A DNA stretch of 64,000 nt from an uncultured Flavobacteriales bacterium. GTDB lineage: Bacteria; Bacteroidota; Bacteroidia; Flavobacteriales_D; Crocinitomicaceae. The notes beneath the pieces were generated by a model, which had not been told where the DNA came from, did not search any database, and saw only the letters and a list, made by a program, of their open reading frames with translations. Of this stretch, positions 27,838 to 37,176 are shown piece by piece (positions within the stretch are counted from its first letter, which is position 1; each line of letters starts with the position of its first letter). The DNA lies in NCBI GenBank assembly GCA_903945495.1, contig CAJAVU010000021.1, positions 186,001 to 250,000 of the forward strand. The letters are read 5' to 3'. The position numbers were made by a program, and so were the translations under genes.

Positions 27838-28737
27838 ATGAATACAGCAATTCCCTATTTAGAAAAAGGTGATTTGATTTACATCACCGCTCCAGCAAAA
27901 GCAATTGAAGCGATTCACGTTGACTATGCTAAACACTTTTTTGAGAAAGAAGGTTTTAGGGTCTTGGTAAGCGAAAATTGTTTGGGTCAACACCACTACT
28001 TTTCAGGAACGGATGCTGAACGTTTAGCTGATTTTCAATACGGAATTGATCATCCAGAAGTAAAAGCAATTGTATGTGCAAGAGGTGGTTATGGTTGTGT
28101 TCGCATTGTTGATTCTTTGCAGTGGGCTGCACAATTGCGTCACCCAAAATGGATTGTTGGTTTTAGCGATGTTACTGTGTTTCACCAACGCATGCAGCGC
28201 TTCGAATTACCTAGTATTCATGCTTCGATGGTATTGAATTTTAAAGATAATAGCGCTGAAGCATTAAAAACGATGGTTGACGCCATGACTGGAAATTTAA
28301 CTTCCATGAGTTGCGAAGCTTCTTTGTCCAACAAAATTGGATCAGCTGAAGGACAATTGGTCGGTGGAAATCTGAGTATTCTTTACAGTTTATTGGGTAC
28401 AAATGACCAAATCGATTATTCGAATACCATCTTGTTTATTGAAGACTTGGCGGAACATTTATACCATTTAGACCGCATGTTATACGCTTTTTCCAAGGCA
28501 GGAATTTTTGATAAAATCAAAGGATTAATTATCGGCGGAATGACCGACATGGAAGATACGACTGTTCCTTTTGGCAAAACAGTTGAAGAAATCATTTGTG
28601 AACACTTTACGTATCGTCCAATTCCAATTGCGTTTAATTTCCCTGCTGGACACATTGACGATAATCGTGCACTAACATTAGGTTCTAACTGTAAATTAGA
28701 AGTAAGCGCTAACGGAACGCTGCTCACTTACTTCTAA
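27838..28737 (+). CDS. LD-carboxypeptidase (peptidase S66 family)
   Basis: The 299-residue protein, counted from the ATG at 27838, matches S66 muramoyltetrapeptide carboxypeptidases in length and motifs. The nucleophile loop is GFSDVTVFH, preceded by ARGGYGCVRI; the Glu is probably in FIEDLAEHLYHLDRML and the His in PAGHIDDNRALTLG. These enzymes remove the terminal D-alanine from murein tetrapeptides in the cytoplasm during cell-wall recycling. No signal peptide is visible, which fits. It is divergent from the tadA operon, with only about 100 bp between the two starts. Confidence 0.92.
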   Translation: MNTAIPYLEKGDLIYITAPAKAIEAIHVDYAKHFFEKEGFRVLVSENCLGQHHYFSGTDAERLADFQYGIDHPEVKAIVCARGGYGCVRIVDSLQWAAQLRHPKWIVGFSDVTVFHQRMQRFELPSIHASMVLNFKDNSAEALKTMVDAMTGNLTSMSCEASLSNKIGSAEGQLVGGNLSILYSLLGTNDQIDYSNTILFIEDLAEHLYHLDRMLYAFSKAGIFDKIKGLIIGGMTDMEDTTVPFGKTVEEIICEHFTYRPIPIAFNFPAGHIDDNRALTLGSNCKLEVSANGTLLTYF

Positions 28738-28812
28738 TTTTCTGAATGTAAGGTTAGTTACATTGTTTGTTCTTGTTTGTTCCTTCCTTTGAAGTATAAA
28801 ACGACATTGAAC

Positions 28813-28905
28813 ATGACAACAACACTCATTATCGTCATTACAGTTATTGTTCTGCATTTTGCAGTTGGAATATACTTTTTGGTTAAAAAACTCGGTAAGA
28901 AATAA
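28813..28905 (+). CDS. Very small membrane protein, 30 residues
   Basis: An ATG at 28813 opens a 30-codon frame: MTTTLIIVITVIVLHFAVGI then YFLVKKLGKK. It is one hydrophobic helix with a basic C-terminal tail, a common layout for small single-span proteins. It lies 75 bp after the LD-carboxypeptidase gene on the same strand. There is no homology evidence, so it remains a prediction. Confidence 0.45.
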   Translation: MTTTLIIVITVIVLHFAVGIYFLVKKLGKK

Positions 28906-28937
28906 TTTTGACGTTGTTTTAATTAATCGAACTCAGG

Positions 28938-29300
28938 TTATAAAACAATAAATTTCTTCATCGTACGCTGTTCCTGAAAATTGATTGAGCAGACAAAAGA
29001 TCCTTGCGGCAAGTCGGTCAATTCTACTTTTCCACTTTCACCAATTTCCCACGTTCCAACATAGGTTCCTTCAATACTGTAAACAGTCACTTTAGCACCA
29101 TTTTGCCCCTCCACAAACAAGTTTCCTTGCGATGGATTTGGATAAACGGCAACATCGAGTGTCATTAATTGACGTGATTCAGCAACCTTTTCAATTGAGT
29201 TTGGAGAAGACTCAAATTCAGTTCCTTTCAAATGGTTTTGTTCTTGTGCAAAATAAGCCCCGCTCATCCCGATGCACGCTACTAAGGCAATTGCTTTCAT
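28938..29300 (-). CDS. Minimal T9SS cargo: signal peptide, short linker and sorting domain
   Basis: This 120-residue protein has a signal peptide (MKAIALVACIGMSGAYFAQ), a linker of about 30 polar residues, and then nothing but a type IX sorting domain of about 72 residues beginning VAVYPNPSQGN and ending MKKFIVL. Sorting domains normally follow a large catalytic or adhesive part, which is absent. The frame is intact at both ends, so this is not obviously a broken gene. It could be a secreted peptide whose product is the linker, or a remnant of a larger gene. Confidence 0.8.
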   Translation of the reverse strand: MKAIALVACIGMSGAYFAQEQNHLKGTEFESSPNSIEKVAESRQLMTLDVAVYPNPSQGNLFVEGQNGAKVTVYSIEGTYVGTWEIGESGKVELTDLPQGSFVCSINFQEQRTMKKFIVL

Positions 29301-29429
29301 TGTTTCTAGTTTCCCTTAAAACACCTTGTTAGAAAAACGTTACACATTCCTTGCAAAATGCCAAATTTTAACACTTATGTAAAATCAATCTAAATAAGAA
29401 CTAAAACGCTATTGCTTTGTTCTAACTAT

Positions 29430-29437
29430 TAAATTTG
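29430..29437 (+). promoter_or_regulatory. -7 promoter element TAaaTTTG of sdhC
   Basis: Exact TAnnTTTG match 23 bp before the sdhC ATG. Confidence 0.55.
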
Positions 29438-29460
29438 TAACCGTTAACAAAAATTTTAAT

Positions 29461-30126
29461 ATGAGCAATTCTACATTACTAAAGTCTTCCATAGCAAAGA
29501 AAATTGCGATGGCGCTATCGGGACTTTTTTTGATTTCATTTTTATCACTCCATTTTTTCATCAATTTAATGTCAGTTTTTAGTGCTGATGTATTTAACTC
29601 GATGTCGCATTTTATGGGTTACAACCCGGTAATTCAATTTTTAATGCAACCGATTTTAATTGTGGGGGTTATTTTCCACTTTGTAATGGGTTTTGTGTTG
29701 GAAATTAAAAACAGAAACGCACGAACTGTTGCTTATGTTAAGTTCAACGGCGCTGCGAATTCATCATGGGCTTCAAGAAACATGATTATTTCAGGATTAG
29801 TTGTATTGGCATTCTTAGGATTGCACATGTACGATTTTTGGGCACACGAAGTAGTTTACAAATATGTTGATGCTAAAGCAATCGACACTACACGTTATTA
29901 CAGTGAATTAGTTGCGAAATTTGAAAGTCCTGTTCGTACAGTTTTATATTCGTTGGCATTTGTACTTCTTGCATTACACTTGTGGCATGGCTTTAATTCT
30001 TCGTTTCAATCTGTTGGATTTAACAACAAATACTCGAAAAAACTACATAAACTAGGATATGCATTTGCAATTATAGTTCCTGTTGGATTTATTTTCATTG
30101 CATTGTTTCATCACTTCAATAATTAA
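29461..30126 (+). CDS. sdhC: Succinate dehydrogenase cytochrome b subunit
   Basis: The 221-residue protein has five hydrophobic helices and matches the single-subunit, di-heme type b cytochrome (TIGR02046 type) of Bacteroidota succinate dehydrogenase/fumarate reductase. Candidate heme ligands are His residues in the helices, for example in SLHFFINL, IFHFVMGF, LGLHMYDFW and ALHLWHGFNSSFQSVG. It anchors the SdhAB dimer to the inner membrane and passes electrons to menaquinone. It is the first gene of the sdh operon. Confidence 0.93.
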   Translation: MSNSTLLKSSIAKKIAMALSGLFLISFLSLHFFINLMSVFSADVFNSMSHFMGYNPVIQFLMQPILIVGVIFHFVMGFVLEIKNRNARTVAYVKFNGAANSSWASRNMIISGLVVLAFLGLHMYDFWAHEVVYKYVDAKAIDTTRYYSELVAKFESPVRTVLYSLAFVLLALHLWHGFNSSFQSVGFNNKYSKKLHKLGYAFAIIVPVGFIFIALFHHFNN

Positions 30127-30217
30127 TATCAATAAAATATGAATTGAGCATTACTTAATTGAAAGGAACTTTTAAGAAATGCGAATTACATCTTGACGTT
30201 TAAATACAGATCAAAAT

Positions 30218-32227
30218 ATGAAATTAGATTCTAAAATACCAGAAGGTCACATTTCTCAGAAATGGACAGACTATAAAGATCATTTAAAACTTGTTGCACC
30301 AAACAACCGTCCAAAAATTGACATTATTGTTGTTGGAACTGGTTTGGCTGGAGCATCTGCTGCTGCTTCACTTGGTGAAATGGGATACAATGTAAAAGCA
30401 TTTTGTTTTCAAGATTCTCCACGTCGTGCACACTCAATCGCTGCACAAGGAGGTATAAATGCTGCAAAAAATTACCAAAATGACGGTGACTCAATTTTCC
30501 GTTTATTTTACGATACAATTAAAGGTGGTGACTACCGTGCACGTGAAGCAAACGTTCATCGTTTAGCTGAGGTTTCTGGAAACATCATTGACCAATGTGT
30601 TGCGCAAGGTGTTCCTTTTGCTCGTGAGTACGGTGGTTTATTGGATAACCGTTCATTCGGTGGAACACAAGTTCAACGTACATTCTACGCAGCTGGACAA
30701 ACAGGACAACAATTATTATTAGGAGCTTATTCAGCGCTTTCTCGTCAAATTGGTTTAGGACGTGTTAAAATGTACAACCGTCACGAGATGCTTGACATTG
30801 TTAAAGTAGATGGAAAAGCACGCGGAATTATTGCTCGTAACTTGGTAACAGGTGAACTTGAGCGTCATTCAGCACATGCTGTGATTATTGCATCAGGAGG
30901 ATACGGAAACGTATATTTCTTATCAACAAATGCAATGGGATCGAACGTAACTGCAGCTTGGAAGGTTCACAAAAAAGGAGCTTTCTTCGCAAATCCTTGT
31001 TATGTACAAATTCACCCTACTTGTATTCCAGTTCACGGAACAAACCAATCGAAATTGACATTGATGTCAGAATCATTGCGTAACTCTGGACGTATCTGGG
31101 TACCGAAGAAAAAAGAAGATGCTGAAGCAATCAGAGCTGGGAAATTGAAACCAACTCAAATTGCAGAAGAAGATAGAGATTATTACTTAGAAAGAAGATA
31201 CCCTGCGTTTGGTAACTTGGTTCCACGTGACGTTGCTTCACGTGCAGCGAAAGAGCGTTGTGATGCTGGTTACGGAATCGAAGCAAATGATACAAACGAA
31301 GGTGTTTACTTAGATTTCTCATCAGAAATCAAAGCAAAAGGAAAACAAGCTGCTTATGCTGCTGGTGATCACAATCCTTCTGAGGCAAAAATCATTGAAT
31401 TAGGTAAAAAATGGGTTGAAAGTAAATACGGAAACTTGTTCCAGATGTATGAAAAAATTACAGATGAGAACCCGTATGAAACACCTATGAAAATTTATCC
31501 AGCTGTTCACTACACAATGGGTGGTGTTTGGGTTGATTACAACTTACAATCAACAATTCCTGGATGTTTCGTTGCTGGAGAGGCAAACTTCTCTGACCAC
31601 GGAGCAAATCGTTTAGGTGCTTCTGCTTTAATGCAAGGTTTGGCTGACGGTTATTTCGTTTTACCGTATACAGTTTCTGATTATTTAGCGAATGAAATTC
31701 GTACTGGTTCAATCCCAACAGATTTACCAGAATTCGTTGAGGCTGAAAACAGCGTAAAATCATTAATTGATAAATTCTTGAACAACAATGGAACAAAATC
31801 TGTAGATCACTTCCACAAACGTTTAGGATTAATCATGTGGAACAAAGTTGGAATGGGACGCAGTGAGCAATCATTAACAGAGGCGATTTCAGAAATTGCA
31901 GCGCTTCGTGAAGAGTTCTACAAAGATGTTTTTGTTCCTGGTGACGCAAACGAAATGAATCCTGAATTGGAGAAAGCACTTCGTGTTGCCGACTTTATGG
32001 AGTTAGGACAATTAATGGCGAAAGACGGTTTACAACGTAAAGAATCGTGTGGTGGTCACTTCCGTGAGGAATACCAAGATGCTGAAGGTGAAACATTGAG
32101 AGATGATGAAAACTTCAAATTCGTTGGAGCTTGGGAATACAAAGGTGAAGACATTAATCAGTCTGAATTGCACAAAGAAGCATTGAACTATGAGTTCATT
32201 AAAATTGCTGCACGTAACTACAAATAA
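30218..32227 (+). CDS. sdhA: Succinate dehydrogenase flavoprotein subunit
   Basis: The 669-residue subunit begins its FAD domain with [20 protein letters not shown] (near residue 38) and has the covalent FAD-binding His in [10 protein letters not shown] (His72). Substrate-site residues are seen in HPTCIP and in [11 protein letters not shown] near residue 430. A C-terminal helical part contains [10 protein letters not shown]. It oxidises succinate to fumarate in the TCA cycle, or works in reverse. It follows sdhC by about 90 bp. The next sdh gene, sdhB, does not follow directly: a four-helix-bundle gene lies between. Confidence 0.97.
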   Translation: MKLDSKIPEGHISQKWTDYKDHLKLVAPNNRPKIDIIVVGTGLAGASAAASLGEMGYNVKAFCFQDSPRRAHSIAAQGGINAAKNYQNDGDSIFRLFYDTIKGGDYRAREANVHRLAEVSGNIIDQCVAQGVPFAREYGGLLDNRSFGGTQVQRTFYAAGQTGQQLLLGAYSALSRQIGLGRVKMYNRHEMLDIVKVDGKARGIIARNLVTGELERHSAHAVIIASGGYGNVYFLSTNAMGSNVTAAWKVHKKGAFFANPCYVQIHPTCIPVHGTNQSKLTLMSESLRNSGRIWVPKKKEDAEAIRAGKLKPTQIAEEDRDYYLERRYPAFGNLVPRDVASRAAKERCDAGYGIEANDTNEGVYLDFSSEIKAKGKQAAYAAGDHNPSEAKIIELGKKWVESKYGNLFQMYEKITDENPYETPMKIYPAVHYTMGGVWVDYNLQSTIPGCFVAGEANFSDHGANRLGASALMQGLADGYFVLPYTVSDYLANEIRTGSIPTDLPEFVEAENSVKSLIDKFLNNNGTKSVDHFHKRLGLIMWNKVGMGRSEQSLTEAISEIAALREEFYKDVFVPGDANEMNPELEKALRVADFMELGQLMAKDGLQRKESCGGHFREEYQDAEGETLRDDENFKFVGAWEYKGEDINQSELHKEALNYEFIKIAARNYK

Positions 32228-32248
32228 GGCATTAGAAGGTAGTTATTA

Positions 32249-32678
32249 GGCATTAGTAAAGAGTTAACATTGGCAGAAATTAAAACATATAAAGATTTAT
32301 TAATTTGGCAAAAAGGAATTTTATTGGCAGAGCATGCTTATGTTCTTACAAAAGATTTTCCTCAAGATGAGATTTATTCATTGACAAATCAAATTAAACG
32401 ATCAGCTGTTTCAATTTCGAGTAATATTGCTGAAGGATACGGACGTAATTCTACAAAGAGCTATGTGAACTTTTTAAAAATTGCACGTGGATCACTTTAC
32501 GAATTAGAAACACAGTTAATTCTTGCTGATAAATTCAACTTCATTTCAGATAAAGCAATGTTAAAAGAAGTTTTTTCAGAAATTGAAGAGGAAAGTAAAA
32601 TGCTAAATTCATTTATAAAAAAAGTAGATAACATTAATTGAGTGGTTTTGGGAATGGGCATCACTCTTGCCTATTGCC
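32249..32678. repeat. Imperfect 20-bp inverted repeat around the four-helix-bundle gene
   Basis: The left arm (32249-32268, GGCATTAGTAAAGAGTTAAC) and the reverse complement of the right arm (32659-32678, GGCAATAGGCAAGAGTGATG) agree at 14 of 20 positions. The arms lie just before and just after the four-helix-bundle gene. A second GGCATTAG copy lies at 32228-32235. They may be traces of an inserted element. Confidence 0.4.
32270..32641 (+). CDS. Four-helix-bundle protein of the 23S rRNA intervening-sequence (S23/TIGR02436) family
   Basis: The 123-residue protein matches this family throughout: YKDLLIWQKGILLAEHAY at the start, QIKRSAVSISSNIAEGYGR in the middle and FLKIARGSLYELETQL near the end. 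No ATG fits; the TTG at 32270 gives the usual family N-terminus. The family was first seen in 23S rRNA intervening sequences of Leptospira and is scattered in Bacteroidota genomes; a related bundle protein (Avd) acts in diversity-generating retroelements. No reverse transcriptase is near. Its place between sdhA and sdhB, flanked by an imperfect inverted repeat, suggests it was inserted there. Confidence 0.9.
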   Translation: MAEIKTYKDLLIWQKGILLAEHAYVLTKDFPQDEIYSLTNQIKRSAVSISSNIAEGYGRNSTKSYVNFLKIARGSLYELETQLILADKFNFISDKAMLKEVFSEIEEESKMLNSFIKKVDNIN

Positions 32679-32701
32679 AAACAACTAAAAACTGATTAAA
32701 T

Positions 32702-33463
32702 ATGGCATCAAAAACAATCAATATCACCCTTAAAATCTGGCGTCAGAAAAATGCTAACGCAAAGGGAAGTATGGAAACATACAAATTGGATAACGTTTCA
32801 ACGGATAGTTCATTCTTGGAAATGTTGGATCAATTGAATGAACAATTAATAAATGAGCGTCAAGAGCCAATCGCTTTTGATCACGATTGTAGAGAAGGAA
32901 TTTGTGGAATGTGTTCATTGTATATCAATGGTGAAGCGCACGGACCAGATAGAGCTGTAACTACATGTCAATTGCACATGCGGAAATTCAAAGATGGTGA
33001 GACAATCTATATCGAACCTTGGAGAGCTAAAGCATTCCCTGTAATCAAAGATTTAGTGGTTGACAGAAGTGCATTCGATCGTATTCAACAAGCTGGAGGA
33101 TTCGTTTCTGTGAACACATCTGGTAGAACAATGGATGCGAACGCTATTCCAATTGCAAAAGTTGACGCTGACAAAGCCTTTGAAGCAGCGACTTGTATTG
33201 GATGTGGAGCGTGTGTTGCAACATGTAAAAACTCTTCTGCGATGCTATTCGTTTCTGCTAAAGTTTCTCAAATGGCTTTATTACCACAAGGGAAAGTTGA
33301 AGCAACACAACGTGTATTGAACATGGTTAAGCAAATGGACGAAGAAGGATTTGGTAACTGTACAAACACAGGAGCTTGTGAAGTTGAATGTCCAAAAGAA
33401 ATCTCTTTAGAGAACATTGCGCGCATGAATCGTGAATACATGAAAGCATCTTTGAAATCTTAA
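32702..33463 (+). CDS. sdhB: Succinate dehydrogenase iron-sulfur subunit
   Basis: The 253-residue protein has the three iron-sulfur signatures in order: [13 protein letters not shown] with a later Cys for the [2Fe-2S] centre (near residue 63), [11 protein letters not shown] near 165, and [15 protein letters not shown] near 220 for the [4Fe-4S] and [3Fe-4S] centres. It carries electrons from SdhA to SdhC. It is about 60 bp after the inserted four-helix-bundle gene and is followed by a terminator, so it closes the operon. Confidence 0.97.
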   Translation: MASKTINITLKIWRQKNANAKGSMETYKLDNVSTDSSFLEMLDQLNEQLINERQEPIAFDHDCREGICGMCSLYINGEAHGPDRAVTTCQLHMRKFKDGETIYIEPWRAKAFPVIKDLVVDRSAFDRIQQAGGFVSVNTSGRTMDANAIPIAKVDADKAFEAATCIGCGACVATCKNSSAMLFVSAKVSQMALLPQGKVEATQRVLNMVKQMDEEGFGNCTNTGACEVECPKEISLENIARMNREYMKASLKS

Positions 33464-33486
33464 ATAAGTATTATTCTTCATAATTT

Positions 33487-33521
33487 AAAAACCGTCCTGC
33501 GCATGTTGGACGGTTTTTTTT
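33487..33521 (+). terminator. Rho-independent terminator of the sdh operon
   Basis: AAACCGTCC pairs with GGACGGTTT around a ten-base loop, followed by eight T residues, 24 bp after the sdhB stop. Confidence 0.92.
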
Positions 33522-33615
33522 GCGTTTAAACCAACGCTTGTCCATAATTATTCGTTCTGAAGCATATACAATTATGAATTTTGTATTAATTTTAGTGCAA
33601 ATTAATTTTAAGCTT

Positions 33616-35418
33616 ATGAAAAAATTATTACTTGGAGTAGTTGCTTCCTTCTTTGCTTTAGAGGTAGTAGCTCAAGTTGTGGTTGCAGGTATTTCACCAG
33701 CATCGATACAACGCAATTTTACATTTGGTGTTCAAGCCGGAGCAGGCGGTTGGCCAGGAGAAACAGAAGATGGAACTTGGGGTTTAGCCTCTGATTTCAA
33801 CGTTGATGGTACGTATGTTCAAGGAGAATTAATTCTTATGAACGATGGTACGCCAGGAACTAACGCAACTTACGGAAACTTACTTTCTGAAGAAGGTTGT
33901 AACCCATCTCCTGCAGGTGCTTACGCTGGAAAAATTGTTGTTTTGAGAAGAAACACATGTGAATTCGGAACAAAAGCATTGAACGCTCAAAACGGTGGTG
34001 CATTAGCGGTTATTCTTGTAAACAGAGAAGATGCAGAAATTGGTATGTTAGGTGGAGTTGATGGTATCAATGTTACTATCCCGATGGTTGCAATTTCATC
34101 TTCAGATGGTAACCAATTAATTACTGAAATGGCAAGTGGTCCAGTTGTTATGTTTATCGGTAACAAATTCGGTATTTTCAACAACGACCTAGGATCTGAT
34201 CCAGGCAACACAATTATTGCTACGCAAGCAAGTACACCTTCTATTTTGGCACAAAATGGTACTGAATTTTCTTTCACACCAGGAATCCAAATCGTAAACT
34301 ACGGGTTAAACACGCAATCTGATATTTACGTAACAGCTACTGTTGCTGCACCAGGAAACCCAACTGCATATTCTGAAGTACTTGGTCCATTAACAATGAA
34401 CTACAAAGATACTGCTGCATTATTCGCAGGAAACCCTGACGCTTTCCCAGCACTTGCTTTGGCTTCTTATCCTGTAGGTGAATACACTTTAACGTATACT
34501 GTTTCTTTAGGTGTTAACACTGACGAAGCTCCAGGAGACAACGCATTTACATCTAAATTCTATGTTACTGAAGATATCTTCTCTTATGCACGTCACAATG
34601 CATCAGCAGGAGAACCAGTTGTAAATTCTTTCCCTAAAAACTATACACAAGGTTACAAATCTTGTATTCGTTTCAACGATGCAAATGCTGACCGTGCTGG
34701 AGTATTAGGTTTACACACTGCTGTGAGCATTGATACTTCACAATTTGCTTTAGGACAACAAATTCAATTATTTGGTTACAAATGGAATGATGCGGTAAAC
34801 ACATTAACTCCAGCTGCAACGTATGATGCGTTGGTTCAAGTTGCTTATGCTTCTTTTGATGCAATTGAAACTTCAGGTTTCTTAAATGGACAGGAAGTAT
34901 TTATTCCTTTCGAAACTCCATTCATTTTAGAGAACAACCAACTTTACTTATTCTGTGTTGTTACAGAAACTCCTGAGCCAGCATTCGGATATGACAATGG
35001 TGTTAACTACAACGCAAACATGGGTATTTCAAACAACGTAACATTCCCAATCTACATTGACAACACTGGAACAACAACTGACCAATGGTTCTCTGCTGGT
35101 TGGAATGGAAACCCTGCTCCATCAATCGGATTACAATTATTCCCTGCTGCTGAATTAGGTTTAACTGAAACTTCAACTATCGAAGCTAGTGTTTACCCTA
35201 ATCCAACAAATGATAACGTAACAATTACAGTGAATGCTAAAGGAGCAGGAAACTTAGTAGTTACTGACATCACAGGTAAAATCGTTATGAACAACGCTAT
35301 TTCTTTAGCTAATGGTCAATCAAATGTTAACATGTCTTCTTTAGAAGCTGGTTTATACATTTTCAACATTACTTTAGACAATGGAAAAACTGCACAGTTC
35401 AACGTTGTGAAAAAATAA
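33616..35418 (+). CDS. Secreted PA-domain protein with T9SS sorting domain
   Basis: The ATG at 33616 gives a signal peptide (MKKLLLGVVASFFALEVVAQ) and a 600-residue protein; an in-frame start at 33520 would lie inside the sdh terminator. Residues about 75-190 form a protease-associated (PA) domain, seen from AGKIVVLRRNTCEFGTKALNAQ and NGGALAVILVN. A long beta-rich middle follows and the end is a type IX sorting domain (ASVYPNPTNDN to FNVVKK). PA domains commonly accompany secreted proteases, but no protease domain is visible, so it may bind proteins or peptides. It has its own terminator. Confidence 0.85.
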   Translation: MKKLLLGVVASFFALEVVAQVVVAGISPASIQRNFTFGVQAGAGGWPGETEDGTWGLASDFNVDGTYVQGELILMNDGTPGTNATYGNLLSEEGCNPSPAGAYAGKIVVLRRNTCEFGTKALNAQNGGALAVILVNREDAEIGMLGGVDGINVTIPMVAISSSDGNQLITEMASGPVVMFIGNKFGIFNNDLGSDPGNTIIATQASTPSILAQNGTEFSFTPGIQIVNYGLNTQSDIYVTATVAAPGNPTAYSEVLGPLTMNYKDTAALFAGNPDAFPALALASYPVGEYTLTYTVSLGVNTDEAPGDNAFTSKFYVTEDIFSYARHNASAGEPVVNSFPKNYTQGYKSCIRFNDANADRAGVLGLHTAVSIDTSQFALGQQIQLFGYKWNDAVNTLTPAATYDALVQVAYASFDAIETSGFLNGQEVFIPFETPFILENNQLYLFCVVTETPEPAFGYDNGVNYNANMGISNNVTFPIYIDNTGTTTDQWFSAGWNGNPAPSIGLQLFPAAELGLTETSTIEASVYPNPTNDNVTITVNAKGAGNLVVTDITGKIVMNNAISLANGQSNVNMSSLEAGLYIFNITLDNGKTAQFNVVKK

Positions 35419-35436
35419 TTTCCTTATGGAAAAAAG

Positions 35437-35466
35437 AAAGGCTCGAAGTTTCTTCGGGCCTTTTTT
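35437..35466 (+). terminator. Rho-independent terminator after the PA-domain gene
   Basis: AAAGGCTCGAAG pairs with CTTCGGGCCTTT (one G-U pair) around a TTT loop, followed by six T residues. Confidence 0.88.
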
Positions 35467-35473
35467 ATGCGCA

Positions 35474-35507
35474 CAAAAAAAGCTGATTCATTGTTTGAAT
35501 CAGCTTT
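35474..35507 (-). terminator. Rho-independent terminator of the beta-barrel gene
   Basis: On the minus strand AAAGCTGATTCA pairs with TGAATCAGCTTT around a five-base loop and leads into a T run. It lies back to back with the terminator of the convergent gene. Confidence 0.88.
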
Positions 35508-35535
35508 CCCTTTCTTGCTTATGTTTACTACTTAC

Positions 35536-36354
35536 CTAAAAATTTAATGATAATCCGAATGTCAAAGGATACACTTCTGTTGTTTTAGCGGTATCGAACA
35601 ATGGTAAAAGGCTGTACGATGCAAACGCTCCCCAAGAACCGTAACCTAGGCGAACTGTTCCATCTAATTTGAATGAATTCAATCCATAAGTACCTTTCAG
35701 TTTTTCTTGGAATTCTTTTCCGTCATATTCACCAATTCTTTTTACACGAGAAGCGATACGAACACCACCGACAACACCTGCAGCTAAATAGAAACTTTTG
35801 TCTTCATCGGCATGTGTACAGAATTCAAGTAATACAGGAACCGTAAGATAAGCTGCACGTAATTTGTTTTTTGAATAAACATTTACCGTGTCAATGGTTG
35901 CAAATAAACTATCGCCTGTGGTTTGCAATAAATAATTGTCTTTGAAAGCTACTTGAGTAAAACTAAAACCTAAACCTGTTGTAACACCAAAATACTGTTT
36001 CGCAATTGCAAATTTATGCTCTAAAACATTCACATTCCATGTCATTGAACGAGCAGGATCATTTTTCCAATAAGGATAATTATCAAAATTGGTGTTCATG
36101 TCTTTGTTTAACAACATACTGAATCCCATGTCAACCCCTGCCCAATGTGCTTCAAATCGTTCTTTTTCATCCTCGTCAGGAATGGCATCCAACGTATCGA
36201 TCTCGCCTTCATCTTCCAAATCCTCATTTGAATGATCAACCAAAATGATTTCTATTTTACCCATATTCACACGTGTTGTGTCAGGATTAAGCTCTTCTTG
36301 TCCAAACAAGGTAGTGCTCAGTAAGAAAATCGATGTGTAAATAATTGTTTTCAT
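35536..36354 (-). CDS. Outer-membrane beta-barrel protein
   Basis: The 272-residue protein has a signal peptide (MKTIIYTSIFLLSTTLFGQ), then a very acidic linker (residues about 40-68, rich in Asp and Glu), and then alternating beta strands ending in a C-terminal Phe (FGLSLNF), as in the OMP_b-brl/PorT-type eight-strand barrels of Bacteroidota. GLGFSFTQ, LTVPVLLEF and GAFASYSLLPL fit membrane strands. The function is not known from sequence. It is a single gene with its own terminator. Confidence 0.8.
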   Translation of the reverse strand: MKTIIYTSIFLLSTTLFGQEELNPDTTRVNMGKIEIILVDHSNEDLEDEGEIDTLDAIPDEDEKERFEAHWAGVDMGFSMLLNKDMNTNFDNYPYWKNDPARSMTWNVNVLEHKFAIAKQYFGVTTGLGFSFTQVAFKDNYLLQTTGDSLFATIDTVNVYSKNKLRAAYLTVPVLLEFCTHADEDKSFYLAAGVVGGVRIASRVKRIGEYDGKEFQEKLKGTYGLNSFKLDGTVRLGYGSWGAFASYSLLPLFDTAKTTEVYPLTFGLSLNF

Positions 36355-36459
36355 AACTTTTGATTTTAAGTCGTTTTAAAGTGTTTTACCCTTTTTTTGA
36401 GGTAAGACTATCAACTTAAATAAAAGTTACAGCAAACGTGAAAAAAATATAAAAAAGTG

Positions 36460-36837
36460 CTATTCCCAGTCAACCAAGAAGTCGTCGATTTCTCTTCGAT
36501 CCTTTTTCGATGGTTTTCCACTGCCGTTTTGACGATATACTTGCTGTGATAATTGGTAGGTTTTAAATTTTTCTATTTCTTCAAGAGGAGTTGTATCAAT
36601 CAGATAATCAGCAACCAATTTGGCGCCTACTCTTTTATCCAATAATTGAAGAACTTTAAACGAAAAGGTAGCAGTGTTTTTAGAAATGCTAATTACATCT
36701 CCAACTTTCGGTTCTTTCGCTGGTTTAATTTGTTGTCCATTCACCTTGATTCGACCTTTAGACAATTCTTCCGATGCTTGTGAACGCGTTTTTGCCAAGC
36801 GAACAGCCCAAATATACTTATCCCATCTCAAGCTCAT
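36460..36837 (-). CDS. S4-domain RNA-binding protein, Hsp15-like
   Basis: The 125-residue protein begins with an S4 domain: LRWDKYIWAVRLAKTRSQASEEL and GRIKVNGQQIKPAKEPKVGD. The basic C-terminal tail (GKPSKKDRREIDDF) is also seen in heat-shock protein 15 (HslR). Hsp15 binds 50S subunits that carry a stalled nascent chain; that role is inferred. It overlaps the upstream YjbR gene by 20 bp and follows it in a short operon with the desaturase. Confidence 0.88.
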   Translation of the reverse strand: MSLRWDKYIWAVRLAKTRSQASEELSKGRIKVNGQQIKPAKEPKVGDVISISKNTATFSFKVLQLLDKRVGAKLVADYLIDTTPLEEIEKFKTYQLSQQVYRQNGSGKPSKKDRREIDDFLVDWE

Positions 36838-37171
36838 TTCTAACTTTTTTAGGAAGTGAATTATAAATTAACGAATACGAATGGTCAATTAATTCAAGAA
36901 TCAATTCGTCCGACACATCTTCTTGAACTGAAACAGTATTCCAATGTGTTTTGTTCATGTGCCAACCAGGTTGTATTCCCATATAACGCTCACGAAGGTC
37001 GATTGATTTTTCTGGATCTGCTTTTAAATTGATTCCAGTGAAATTATCAATATCACTTAGAGCAAACATTTTTCCCCCAACCTTCAACACATGTGTAGAA
37101 GCATCAAAAGGAAAGCCTTCTGTAACAAAAGGCTTTCTTAAACAATATTCACGAAAAAATTCAAATGTCAT
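36818..37171 (-). CDS. MmcQ/YjbR family protein
   Basis: The 117-residue protein has the start EFFREYCLRKPFVTEGFPFD, the middle LKADPEKSIDLRERY and the end HMNKTHWNTV, which fit the MmcQ/YjbR (CyaY-like fold) family. The family is often called DNA-binding, but its real role is unclear. It is 5 bp after the desaturase stop and overlaps the S4-protein gene by 20 bp. Confidence 0.88.
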   Translation of the reverse strand: MTFEFFREYCLRKPFVTEGFPFDASTHVLKVGGKMFALSDIDNFTGINLKADPEKSIDLRERYMGIQPGWHMNKTHWNTVSVQEDVSDELILELIDHSYSLIYNSLPKKVRNELEMG

Positions 37172-37176
37172 TTTAC

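Noticed and set aside
32270-32641. Four-helix-bundle gene as the accessory protein of a diversity-generating retroelement
   Set aside because: No reverse transcriptase, template repeat or variable repeat is present nearby.
33520-33615. Longer N-terminus for the PA-domain protein (start at 33520)
   Set aside because: It would begin inside the T run of the sdh terminator and bury the signal peptide.
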